64,000 nt of DNA from Myroides phaeus. GTDB taxonomy: Bacteria > Bacteroidota > Bacteroidia > Flavobacteriales > Flavobacteriaceae. A program made the translations under genes and the position numbers. This document shows, in pieces, positions 6,700-14,808 of the stretch. A model generated the notes under the pieces. That model saw only the letters and a list, made by a program, of their open reading frames with translations. It searched no databases and had not been told where the DNA came from. The DNA is taken from assembly GCF_009799805.1 (NCBI RefSeq), contig NZ_CP047050.1, positions 2,928,001 to 2,992,000 on the forward strand. Reading direction: 5' to 3'. Positions within the stretch are counted from its first letter, which is position 1, and every line of letters begins with the position of its first letter.

Positions 6700-7855
6700 C
6701 TTCTGACAGTCTATCTATATTATTAACAGCAATTGTAACTCCATTTAAAGAAGTGTCTGCTAATAAAACAGTAGAGCCATATTTTTTAATTGGAGAAACA
6801 TATCTTTTAGTAAAACGGTTATCAGCATTGACAACCCAAACAAACGATCTCCCATCTGATTCAACACCTACAGCATTACTTGAAATCTCTATTATATCTT
6901 TATAAACAGCAACTAATGATACTTTATTATCAATTGTATCGTCAGTAAAGAATTTTAAACTTTCCCAAATAGGCATATAATGTTTAATATAGACTCTTTC
7001 TTGGATACTACTTGTTTGCAAATCAAATGGAATACTCTGTCCATCTTTTCCTACAAAAGAACCCTTTACTATTGCTTTATCTGCAGCTATCTTCCATTGT
7101 TCTAAATCAGTTGCATTTAAATCAAAATAAACATCATAAGAAACTATTTTAAATAAAGAACTATTACTTGTGACATCATCTCCCATTTTTAAAGATAAAT
7201 TCTTAACAAGACCTGCTTTTGCAGCTCTTATCACAATACGTTCAAATTTATTCTGACCTGAAGCAATTTTACTCTCAACTTCTTGATATTCTCTTAATAT
7301 ATCATCATATTTATTTTGTTGTTTTGCTTGTGCACTCGAATCCTTATTCTCTGCCTTAGTAATTTTTGTCTGAGCACTTTCTAATTTAGACTTTAATGAT
7401 TCAAATTTTCTCAGTTCTTTTTTTAATTCTGATTCACTTAAAACTGCTGTATTTTCAACTTCTATTCCCACAATTGGTTGACCTGCAGTTACAACTTGTC
7501 CATCTCTGACAAATACTGTAACAATACGTCCTCTTTTAGCCAATTTCTCAATTCTTGATTCAGTAATTTTTACTTTAGCATCATACTCTTTTGCATAAGT
7601 ATGATACTTGGTAGTTAATTTAGCAGTTGAAACAGCATCTAAAGAAACCTCTTCTACTATTTCCACCATCACTTCTTCTGATTGATCAGTAGTAGCTACA
7701 TCATCTTTATCAACAACCTTATCTATCTCTTTTGTTTCTACAATTTTAGTAGTCGTTTCGCCTTTATTCATACCGTAATATCCTACCCATACCAAGAAAA
7801 GTATGCTTAAAATAGTCATTACTACCTGTTGAATTCTTATTTTATTTTTCTTCAT
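6680..7855 (-). CDS. Periplasmic adaptor / membrane-fusion protein (HlyD/RND type)
   Basis: 391 residues. One N-terminal membrane anchor (VVMTILSILFLVWVGYYGM) is followed by an acidic linker rich in E, V and D, a half lipoyl motif (GRIVTVFVRDGQVVTAGQPIVGIE), a coiled coil (~140-205, rich in K, E, Q and S), the second lipoyl half (RAAKAGLVKNLSLKMGDDV), and a beta-barrel domain. This order is that of adaptors that bridge an inner-membrane pump to an outer-membrane channel. No RND, MFS or ABC pump or TolC-like gene is adjacent, so the partner must be encoded elsewhere. A TACCTTTG element at 7981-7988 may be the promoter. Substrate unknown. Confidence 0.8.
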   Translation of the reverse strand: MKKNKIRIQQVVMTILSILFLVWVGYYGMNKGETTTKIVETKEIDKVVDKDDVATTDQSEEVMVEIVEEVSLDAVSTAKLTTKYHTYAKEYDAKVKITESRIEKLAKRGRIVTVFVRDGQVVTAGQPIVGIEVENTAVLSESELKKELRKFESLKSKLESAQTKITKAENKDSSAQAKQQNKYDDILREYQEVESKIASGQNKFERIVIRAAKAGLVKNLSLKMGDDVTSNSSLFKIVSYDVYFDLNATDLEQWKIAADKAIVKGSFVGKDGQSIPFDLQTSSIQERVYIKHYMPIWESLKFFTDDTIDNKVSLVAVYKDIIEISSNAVGVESDGRSFVWVVNADNRFTKRYVSPIKKYGSTVLLADTSLNGVTIAVNNIDRLSEGKEINL

Positions 7856-7980
7856 TTGTCAATTTAGCTGATAATACAGCCTTACTTTCTTTAATTAAAA
7901 AACGACTTTTAACATTATTAAATATGTTGGTCGAAAATTACAAAAAAACCAATAATATACCAATATATTCTACTGTCGTC

Positions 7981-7988
7981 CAAAGGTA
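7981..7988 (-). promoter_or_regulatory. -7 element, possible promoter of the adaptor gene
   Basis: TACCTTTG on the minus strand, 125 bp before the ATG at 7855; the long leader makes this less certain. Confidence 0.35.
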
Positions 7989-8011
7989 TCCTCTTTCAAA
8001 CAACTATGAAT

Positions 8012-8045
8012 AAAAAAAGAGGATTAGTTATAACAAACTAATCCC
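8012..8045 (-). terminator. Terminator of the 164-residue gene
   Basis: GGATTAGTT pairs with AACTAATCC, followed on the minus strand by a run of seven Ts. Confidence 0.75.
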
Positions 8046-8075
8046 CTGGTAAACAAGAAAACAACAATCTCTTTT

Positions 8076-8570
8076 TTATTCAATGAATTTTTCAAACGAC
8101 TTTTCTAACAATATCACGATTTGTAAAGAAGGCTTCATTAATTCTTTTATAATTCTATTTTCATCTTTAAAAGCATACGTAACACTTATATCTAAATCTT
8201 CTAATAATTCTTCCAGACTATCTATATCACAATAAAGTTCCTCTTCAATAGAAACTATTTCACCTTTATGTTCTCCAACTAAAATCTCACCAATCAATGA
8301 CATTCCTTTTCTTGCAAAGAAAAAAATATATGGAGAAAATATACTCTCTTCATTTAATTCGATAATATTAGAAATACAAAAAACTACTTGCTGTCGATGT
8401 GAAATTGTATCACATAAACGTTCTCTATTACTCAAGCTTTCATTTGCCAGTAAGTATCTATAGCAATCTTCAGAAAACTTATACTCTCTCTGTAATTGAG
8501 CTATATGTTTACTGTTTAAAACATCAATTCCTAAATCTATTAAGAATTGACTTCGGCATAAAACATCCAT
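8076..8570 (-). CDS. Protein of unknown function, 164 residues
   Basis: I do not recognise this protein. It has no signal peptide or membrane segment, so it is probably cytoplasmic. It is acidic, with EEELYCDIDSLEELLEDLD near residues 107-125, and largely helical by eye. Codon use matches its neighbours. It has its own terminator, and ~330 bp of non-coding DNA separates its start from the divergent histidine kinase gene at 8899, which allows for shared regulation. No functional claim can be made. Confidence 0.6.
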   Translation of the reverse strand: MDVLCRSQFLIDLGIDVLNSKHIAQLQREYKFSEDCYRYLLANESLSNRERLCDTISHRQQVVFCISNIIELNEESIFSPYIFFFARKGMSLIGEILVGEHKGEIVSIEEELYCDIDSLEELLEDLDISVTYAFKDENRIIKELMKPSLQIVILLEKSFEKFIE

Positions 8571-8898
8571 AATTTTTACTATTTGATTATAATAAATCTA
8601 ATGAATTACACAACATTAACCTATATATATATAAAACATAACAATTTGATAACATTAACATTAGTTTACAATTCCTACAAAACTTAAAAAACACTAATTT
8701 AATACAACTCTCTTTTACCTCTTATCATTCTCTAACTGTAGATTAAATTACTCTAATGTTCAATTTCACATAAACAATTGGCTTAATTTTGGATTAATCA
8801 ACAAAATAAATTAGTACTTATCTCTTATCTCAAAATATTATAAAACGAGCTATTGAACTAAGTATTACTTATTAAAGTAGAAACTTATTCTATAAAAA
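8571..8898. other. Divergent intergenic region
   Basis: A+T-rich, non-coding; must hold promoters for the 164-residue gene (minus) and the kinase (plus). No response-regulator gene or remnant is visible. Confidence 0.5.
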
Positions 8899-10257
8899 AT
8901 GAAAATACGCGATAGACTCTCTTTTCAATTTTCTGGATTATTCACCATCTTATTATCTGGTGTTCTTGTTGCTGTATATATTTTAGTAAATTCACATTGG
9001 AAGAATGATTTTTATAAGCAATTAGAAAACAGAGCTTTTACTGTTGGTGATAATTACTTAGCTGAAGACAATTTTACACCAGCTGAATTTGCTGAAGTAC
9101 TTCGCAATTTTCCACGCACATTACCACACGAAACTATTCGAATTTACACTACAGACTTTGAACCTATGTTTATTGATGAGGGTAACGTAAAATGGGATCA
9201 AGAAACACTAAATCAAGTTATTGAAAAAAATAAAGTTTACTTTAAAAAAGACGAACAACAAGTTGTAGGAATATTTTACAACGACAATTCAGGAGACTTT
9301 ATAGTGATGGCTAAAGCTACAAACGAAACAGGAATTGCCGCCTTAAAGCAATTGAGAACGGTTATGTTTACCTCTTTACTAATCGCTTTACTCATTACAT
9401 TCTGGTTATCAAGATATTTTGCTGGCTATTTTCTACGTCCAATTACACGAATCAACAAACATATACAACAAAAACAATTGCCTAATTTGTTTCAGCCTAT
9501 TTCAACTGCAGGAATGTCAAAAGATGAAATACGAACATTAAGCGAAACGATAAATAACTTATTTCATCGTTTACAAGAATCATTTGACAATCAACAAGCA
9601 TTTATTGCCCATGCTTCGCACGAACTTAAAACACCTATTGCATCATTATTAGGCAATGCTGAAATAGCCTTAATGAATACGCGTACACAAGAAGAATATA
9701 CAAAAGTACTACAACAAGTTATTAATGAATCACTGCATATGGACCAAATGGTAAACAACCTATTAACTTTATCGCAACTTGATAGTACTGCATATCCTTT
9801 AGAAAAAAATAAATTTGAAGAATTTTGGTGGTCTATGTTAGATCAATTTGTAGTATTACAACCGAGTTTAAATTTTAATTTATTAATAGAAAACAAAGAA
9901 GATTTACAGGAATTATACTTTAAAGGTAATACGACACTACTTGAATTAGCACTATCTAATATAATATTTAATGCAAGTAAATTTTCTCATAACCAATTAA
10001 TTGATATCACTCTTAAAACAGAAGAGAACAATATTTTAATAATTGTAAAGGATAAAGGAATTGGTATTAAAAAAGAAGACATTGAAAAACTAACTATACC
10101 TTTCTTTAGGTCGAGCAATGCTTTTGCTATAGAAGGAACAGGATTAGGGTTATCACTTACATCTAAGATTATTAAACTTCATAAAGGTAAGCTTCAAATT
10201 GTATCAGAAATACACTGTGGAACAACAGTTTATATTAATATTCCAAGATGTATCTAA
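8899..10257 (+). CDS. Orphan sensor histidine kinase
   Basis: 452 residues. Membrane segments are at about 10-31 and 155-175, enclosing a periplasmic sensor of ~120 residues without a recognised fold. A HAMP linker is followed by the H box AHASHELKTP with the phosphorylated His at 241. The N box (LSNIIFNASKFSH), G1 (DKGIGI), F box (FFRSSNA) and G2 (GTGLGLS) follow, so ATP binding looks intact. The kinase should autophosphorylate and pass phosphate to a response regulator, but none is adjacent: both neighbours lie on the minus strand and encode unrelated proteins. The partner is elsewhere or was lost. Confidence 0.93.
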   Translation: MKIRDRLSFQFSGLFTILLSGVLVAVYILVNSHWKNDFYKQLENRAFTVGDNYLAEDNFTPAEFAEVLRNFPRTLPHETIRIYTTDFEPMFIDEGNVKWDQETLNQVIEKNKVYFKKDEQQVVGIFYNDNSGDFIVMAKATNETGIAALKQLRTVMFTSLLIALLITFWLSRYFAGYFLRPITRINKHIQQKQLPNLFQPISTAGMSKDEIRTLSETINNLFHRLQESFDNQQAFIAHASHELKTPIASLLGNAEIALMNTRTQEEYTKVLQQVINESLHMDQMVNNLLTLSQLDSTAYPLEKNKFEEFWWSMLDQFVVLQPSLNFNLLIENKEDLQELYFKGNTTLLELALSNIIFNASKFSHNQLIDITLKTEENNILIIVKDKGIGIKKEDIEKLTIPFFRSSNAFAIEGTGLGLSLTSKIIKLHKGKLQIVSEIHCGTTVYINIPRCI

Positions 10258-10270
10258 CACATTTAAAAAT

Positions 10271-10303
10271 AAAAATAGCAGGCCCCCACCTGCTATTTTT
10301 TTT
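10271..10303 (+). terminator. Terminator of the orphan kinase gene
   Basis: AAAAATAGCAGG pairs with CCTGCTATTTTT around a C-rich loop, then TTT; 13 bp after the stop. Confidence 0.85.
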
Positions 10304-10408
10304 AGAAACAAACTAACCGCTATACTTGTTTTTATACTTAGACTAATGTCTTATATATACCTACAAATACAACATACATTAATTCCCCAATCAATGTGTC
10401 TTTATATA

Positions 10409-11296
10409 TTATGCATTTAATTCTAATGCAGAACGTAATTCACTAATTATATCTCGCTTTAAATGTTCTGGATGAACAATCTTCACGAATTTACCATACT
10501 TTAAAATTTCTCTTTTTAACTCATTATTTGGTCGAACGCGTAAAGTTACTAATAATCGACCATCTTCTGCACAATTATTTAATGTTTGAGAGTGATGCAA
10601 GGGTGATTTACGAATACAACTTTCTTGACTATTACAGAATGACAACACAACTTGCTCTAAATCAGAATCTGTATAATCAAACCCAACTATTTCTTTGTAT
10701 GTATCCTTAATCAATCCTCCATTTGCCTTAAACTTATCTTTAAGAATTATTGTCTCAGATGTTTTATCTAATTCATATGAAATTAAATCTTTACCGACAT
10801 AACCAATAACATACCAGTGCCCTCTATATTGTTTAAAAAACAAAGGAGATAATATTACTGCTCTACATTCACCTTTAATTTCATTATTGTATTTAAATGA
10901 TATCTTGTGAAAAGAAGTCATTGCTTTAAAGAAAACACAGAAGCTATCAATTGATACTAAACTACCCTTATTTTCACGATCAATAAAATGAGCTAACTCA
11001 AACTTAGATTTATTTGCTGAATTTAAAATATCTGCGGTTACAATGCCTTTCAAATAAGTAAGAACTGTATTTGCATTATCTTCTGCATCCTCTGCAATAT
11101 AATAACCTTTTTTCTTCGTATCCAACTTAATCAAAATACCAAATTCTGATTTTAGTTCTTTTAAAGCCCGATATAAAGTTCGTTCACTGATATCAATATC
11201 AAATTCTTTTAGATAATCTAATAGTAATTCACGTGATGGAAATTGATTTTGTTTTAAATAGTTTAATACTAAAAAATAGTAGCGGAGCTTTTTCAT
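10409..11296 (-). CDS. WYL-domain transcriptional regulator
   Basis: 295 residues. Residues ~1-60 form a winged helix-turn-helix (LNYLKQNQFPSRELLLDYL then ISERTLYRALKEL). Residues ~125-205 form the WYL domain, with YRGHWYVIGYVGKDLISYELDK in its core; a C-terminal extension with VTLRVRPNNELKREILKYG follows (WCX-like). WYL regulators often sense nucleic acids or nucleotides and control DNA repair, defence or metabolism; the ligand here is unknown. No defence genes lie next to it. A TATCTTTG element at 11396-11403 may be its promoter. Confidence 0.88.
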   Translation of the reverse strand: MKKLRYYFLVLNYLKQNQFPSRELLLDYLKEFDIDISERTLYRALKELKSEFGILIKLDTKKKGYYIAEDAEDNANTVLTYLKGIVTADILNSANKSKFELAHFIDRENKGSLVSIDSFCVFFKAMTSFHKISFKYNNEIKGECRAVILSPLFFKQYRGHWYVIGYVGKDLISYELDKTSETIILKDKFKANGGLIKDTYKEIVGFDYTDSDLEQVVLSFCNSQESCIRKSPLHHSQTLNNCAEDGRLLVTLRVRPNNELKREILKYGKFVKIVHPEHLKRDIISELRSALELNA

Positions 11297-11395
11297 TGCT
11301 TATCCAATTATTATACTTTTACTCATTGCGTTTTTTATTACATCAGTTATTATTCTCTAACATACATTATAATTAACGCACTTATAATTGGGACA

Positions 11396-11403
11396 CAAAG
11401 ATA
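11396..11403 (-). promoter_or_regulatory. -7 element, possible promoter of the WYL gene
   Basis: TATCTTTG on the minus strand, 99 bp before the ATG at 11296. Confidence 0.35.
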
Positions 11404-11800
11404 TTATAGTCTACTAATAATTAGTCGTTTTTTTTGGTGAACAAAGGCTTTTATTGAGTGAATATCTTTTTTTATTCTATAATTTTAATTGTGTTTTTTA
11501 TAAATAAATAAACATTAGTTAATTATTTAGCATAAAAAACACAGTATTTACATAGTAAAACACACTGATACAAAAACAACAAACACCATTGTACGTTAGT
11601 TAACATTTTTAACTAATTATAAGCAAATCCAAAAAAGAAATTTATCACAGCATACCACCAACATTAAAATATATAACTGATATTAGATTCCCTTTATAAA
11701 AATGAGTAGTTCCTAACGCCCCTAAACTAATGTATATTCAAACTAACTAATCATTTCATTTTTCAGATTAGAAAAATTATAAAACTCACAAATAATTAGA
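11404..11800. other. Long non-coding gap (left part of 11297-12091)
   Basis: A+T-rich, no open frame worth calling. The right part contains a candidate small RNA and the CvfB-gene terminator. Confidence 0.5.
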
Positions 11801-11837
11801 AAAAAAAAGACGCTCTCCTTTTTAAAAAAAGAGCGTC
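11801..11837 (-). terminator. Orphan minus-strand terminator
   Basis: GACGCTC pairs with GAGCGTC, extended by inner T/A pairing, followed on the minus strand by a run of Ts (11801-11808). Confidence 0.75.
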
Positions 11838-11875
11838 ATAGGGACTTTTAGAATCACTTTAATGCTAAATATTTG
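11801..11875 (-). ncRNA. Candidate small RNA, about 70-75 nt
   Basis: A strong minus-strand terminator (11801-11837) stands in a gap where no protein gene ends; the nearest upstream gene (12092-12919) already has its own terminator at 12034. A TATCTTTG -7 element on the same strand at 11879-11886 predicts a start near 11873. The transcript would be ~70-75 nt and has no start codon followed by an open frame. No -33 TTG at the best spacing. Inference only; it could also be a leftover terminator. Confidence 0.35.
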
Positions 11876-11878
11876 AGT

Positions 11879-11886
11879 CAAAGATA
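11879..11886 (-). promoter_or_regulatory. -7 element of the candidate small RNA
   Basis: TATCTTTG on the minus strand, placed to start a transcript ending at the orphan terminator. Confidence 0.35.
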
Positions 11887-12033
11887 AACTTGTTTTACAT
11901 CGGAAAAATGTAAATAATTTAAACCTAACTCTTTTCTGAGTAAACAACAGATTTGTTATAATAAGTACAACTTTAACTATATTTATTCATATTTCTAAAC
12001 TACTCTCTTTTTCAACAACACTCTTATCTCCAT

Positions 12034-12060
12034 AAAAAAAGGCCCAGATTACTCCGAGCC
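12034..12060 (-). terminator. Terminator of the dnaX-cvfB unit
   Basis: GGCTCGG pairs with CTGGGCC (two G-U pairs) around AGTAAT and ends in a run of seven Ts on the minus strand. Confidence 0.75.
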
Positions 12061-12091
12061 TCCATTCAAGTATAATTTATTTATTCATGCA

Positions 12092-12919
12092 TTATTTTAA
12101 AAAAATACCGTTTTCCTTTATTTCAATCTGTTGTTGTTTATATAAAGTACCTACAGCTTTTTTAAATGTCTTTTTACTCATGTTTAAAACAGTTTTAATG
12201 TCTTCTGGGTGACTTGCATCTGTCAGTCCTAAAAAGCCATTATTACTCTCTAATTCTTTTAGAATCTGTGTAGCACTATCAAGTACTCCATCAAACCCTA
12301 CTTTTGTTCTCGTTACATCTATTTTTCCATCAGGGCGAATAGATTTAATATAACCGATAATACGATCTCCGGTTCTCATTTCTTCAAAAACCTCATTCTT
12401 GTACATTAGTCCTGCATGCTTCTCATTAATAATTACATTGATTCCTAAATCTGTAATGTGAGATACAACTAACTCTACTTCTTCTCCTTCTTGAACAGTA
12501 ATTTCTTTATTATCTACAAACTGTCTTAATTTACTTGAACCTACTAAACGATTTGTTTTCTCGTCTAAGTACATATAAATTAAATATCTATTACCTTCTT
12601 TCATTGGACGAGCTTGTTCTCTAAATGGAACAAATAGATCTTTCTCTAATCCCATATCCATAAAAGCTCCAAAATCATTGATATAGTTTACTTTTAATAA
12701 AGCAAACTCATTCAAATATATATAAGGCTCTAAAGTAGTAGCTACTGGTCGTTCTTCTTGATCTAAATAAACAAAAACAATAAGTTCGTCTCCTATCTCA
12801 TATTTCTTAGGTACATACTTATTAGGTAATAAGACATCCTTCTCACCATCTGTCAAATAAAGACCTACACTCGTTTCACGTGCAATCTTTAACGTATTAT
12901 CATCACCAATTTTTATCAT
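12092..12919 (-). CDS. CvfB-like S1-domain RNA-binding protein
   Basis: 275 residues from the ATG at 12919; an in-frame TTG at 12937 would add six residues. The protein opens MIKIGDDNTLKIARETSVGLYL and contains tandem S1-like segments, such as LLKVNYINDFGAFMDMGLEKDLFVP and VSHITDLGINVIINEKHAGLM, then a third with IRPDGKIDVT. It ends in a winged-helix-like part (MSKKTFKKAVGTLYKQQQIEI). This is the CvfB/YitL architecture, three S1 domains plus a winged helix; CvfB affects virulence factor expression in Staphylococcus. It lies 31 bp downstream of the dnaX long-form stop and shares its terminator. Confidence 0.88.
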   Translation of the reverse strand: MIKIGDDNTLKIARETSVGLYLTDGEKDVLLPNKYVPKKYEIGDELIVFVYLDQEERPVATTLEPYIYLNEFALLKVNYINDFGAFMDMGLEKDLFVPFREQARPMKEGNRYLIYMYLDEKTNRLVGSSKLRQFVDNKEITVQEGEEVELVVSHITDLGINVIINEKHAGLMYKNEVFEEMRTGDRIIGYIKSIRPDGKIDVTRTKVGFDGVLDSATQILKELESNNGFLGLTDASHPEDIKTVLNMSKKTFKKAVGTLYKQQQIEIKENGIFLK

Positions 12920-12950
12920 CTTATAATGTATTTGCAATATCTAATTGAAT

Positions 12951-14761
12951 TTATTTTAACTCTAAATCAAATATTTCTCTTAATAATTCTATTTCTGGAT
13001 TAATCTCACTTAGATGTTGATACTTGTCTTTCGAATCAAATACTTTCTTAGCTATTTTAATCTCTTCGTTAACTGTAATATTAATCTCGATTCCGTAGTT
13101 GTTTAGTCTCTTTCTTAAATAATTTACTAACTCGTACTTATTCTCGTCAAAACTTAATTTAGAACCGTGGTTAGGTAATTCCAATTCTATAATATAGCCA
13201 TTCAAACGCGGTTTAGTCATTCCCATTAATGAAGCCATTAACATTAAACCTGAACGAATTAAACGCTCTGAAAAGCTATTCCACTCCACCATCATTCGAT
13301 CATAGTGAAAATGATCTTTAGGTAAGTCTTCCGGATTAACAACGTGCTTTTCTAAAGAAGAAGCCATCTCTTTCCTTGCACGAATACTTGACAAGGACAA
13401 AGCAGACACTTTTCGTGCCCCACCATTAGCACCTGTATCGTGTTGATTCGGTTGTAAAGACGGTTGCCCTTGCTCTACATTTCCCTGAATTGGCTGCTGT
13501 GCCATATGCTGTTGCACTTGTACAACTGGAGCTGTATTGTGACTTACTAAATCCGTAGTTTGGTTATATGCACCATCTGTTTGCCCTCCTCCTACTGAAA
13601 CAGGCTGATTAACAACAGTATGATTATCTATCGGAGCAACATTGCCAAGCAATTGCTTCAATAAATCTGCAGGTATTATATATTGTTTATCTTTTTTTTT
13701 TCGCCTTCAAAAGTTAAAGACGCTAACTGCATTAAACACAATTCTACTAATAATCGTTGGTTTTGACTTGATTTATATTTCAAATCACAGTCATTTGCTA
13801 TTTCAATGGCATTTAACAATAAAGGCATTGATGTCTGTTGCGACTGGTTGTAAAACAATTGTTTTCCATGATCACCAATCTCTAACAAATTAATCGTTTC
13901 CGGTGTTTTACACACCATCAAATCTCTAAAATGAGATGCTAAACCAGACACAAAATGATGTCCGTCAAAACCTTTTGCCAAAATGTCGTCAAACGCTAAT
14001 AATAACGCAGGTATATTATTTTGTAAAATATAATCTGTAATTCTAATATAATATTCAAAGTCTAATACATTCAAATTCTCAGCTACTGCTTGACGAGTTA
14101 AGTTTCTACCGCAATAAGACACTACTCTGTCAAAAATAGATAGTGCATCACGCATAGCCCCGTCAGCCTTCTGTGCTATGATACGAAGTGCATCATCTTC
14201 ATAAGTAATTCCTTGACTTCGCGCTACAAGTGCCAAATGATTAGCAGCATCAGCAATAGTAATTCTCTTGAAGTCAAATATTTGACATCTCGATAATATA
14301 GTCGGAATAATCTTATGTTTTTCTGTAGTTGCTAAGATAAATATAGCATGACGTGGCGGCTCCTCTAATGTTTTTAAAAACGCATTAAAAGCTGCTGATG
14401 ATAGCATATGCACCTCATCTATGATATATACCTTATACTTTCCAGTTTGTGGTGGTATACGAACTTGATCAATCAAATTACGAATATCATCCACTGAGTT
14501 ATTTGAAGCAGCATCTAACTCAAATACGTTAAAAGCAAAGTCTTCATTTGGATTATCATACCCTTCTTGGTTAATCTTTCTCGCCAAAATACGCGCACAT
14601 GTCGTCTTCCCCACTCCTCTCGGACCAGTGAATAACAAAGCCTGAGCTAAGTGATTGCTTTCAATTGCATTCACTAATGTACTCGTGATAGCTTGTTGTC
14701 CAACCACGTCATTAAAAGTTTGAGGTCTGTATTTACGGGCAGATACGATGAATTGTTCCAT
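12951..14761 (-). CDS. dnaX: DNA polymerase III tau (long form), read by a -1 frameshift at 13691
   Basis: Joining the 361-codon upstream frame to the downstream frame by a -1 shift at A AAA AAG (13697-13691) gives a 603-residue protein, a normal length for a Flavobacteria DnaX. The joint reads ...EKKKDKQYIIPADLLKQLLG. The region after the joint holds a Gln/Pro/Asn-rich linker (~400-445) and a C-terminal domain with LNNYGIEINITVNEE, matching tau domains that bind the helicase and polymerase alpha. A separate gene starting at TTG 13661 is unlikely, since the frame is open back through the A run. Alternatives are transcript slippage or a sequencing error in the A10 run. Confidence 0.7.
13676..14761 (-). 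CDS. dnaX: DNA polymerase III gamma-like short form (zero-frame product)
   Basis: 361 residues. The clamp-loader ATPase: Walker A GPRGVGKTT (46-54), Walker B IIDEVHML (113-120), sensor 1 LATTEKHK, and the SRC motif (157-159) that supplies the arginine finger. The four zinc-binding Cys of E. coli DnaX are missing; the segment is replaced by NQEGYDNPNEDFAFNVFELD, as in other Bacteroidota. The frame stops at TAA 13676-13678, five codons after the slippery site, leaving domains I-III. As in E. coli gamma, this form could load clamps but not bridge to helicase. A TACCTTTG element at 14778-14785 is 17 bp upstream. Confidence 0.88.
   Translation of the reverse strand: MEQFIVSARKYRPQTFNDVVGQQAITSTLVNAIESNHLAQALLFTGPRGVGKTTCARILARKINQEGYDNPNEDFAFNVFELDAASNNSVDDIRNLIDQVRIPPQTGKYKVYIIDEVHMLSSAAFNAFLKTLEEPPRHAIFILATTEKHKIIPTILSRCQIFDFKRITIADAANHLALVARSQGITYEDDALRIIAQKADGAMRDALSIFDRVVSYCGRNLTRQAVAENLNVLDFEYYIRITDYILQNNIPALLLAFDDILAKGFDGHHFVSGLASHFRDLMVCKTPETINLLEIGDHGKQLFYNQSQQTSMPLLLNAIEIANDCDLKYKSSQNQRLLVELCLMQLASLTFEGEKKKINNI
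13691..13702 (-). promoter_or_regulatory. Predicted ribosomal or transcriptional frameshift site in dnaX
   Basis: The minus strand reads G A10 G. In the zero frame this is GAA AAA AAA AAG, so the last seven bases are A AAA AAG, the known E. coli dnaX slippery heptamer. A -1 shift joins the two dnaX frames. A weak stem (ATTGC/GCAAT) lies about 35 nt downstream. Confidence 0.6.
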
Positions 14762-14777
14762 AGATATAATATTAGCG

Positions 14778-14785
14778 CAAAGGTA
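14778..14785 (-). promoter_or_regulatory. -7 element of dnaX
   Basis: TACCTTTG on the minus strand, 17 bp before the dnaX ATG. Confidence 0.5.
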
Positions 14786-14808
14786 GTTTATTTTTTATAA
14801 TGGGAAAA

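Noticed and set aside
10409..11296. WYL regulator as marker of a defence island
   Set aside because: No restriction, CRISPR, toxin or other defence genes are next to it.
12951..13661. A separate 236-residue gene starting at TTG 13661
   Set aside because: The frame is open upstream into the A10 run and continues the DnaX protein; it is the frameshifted tau part.
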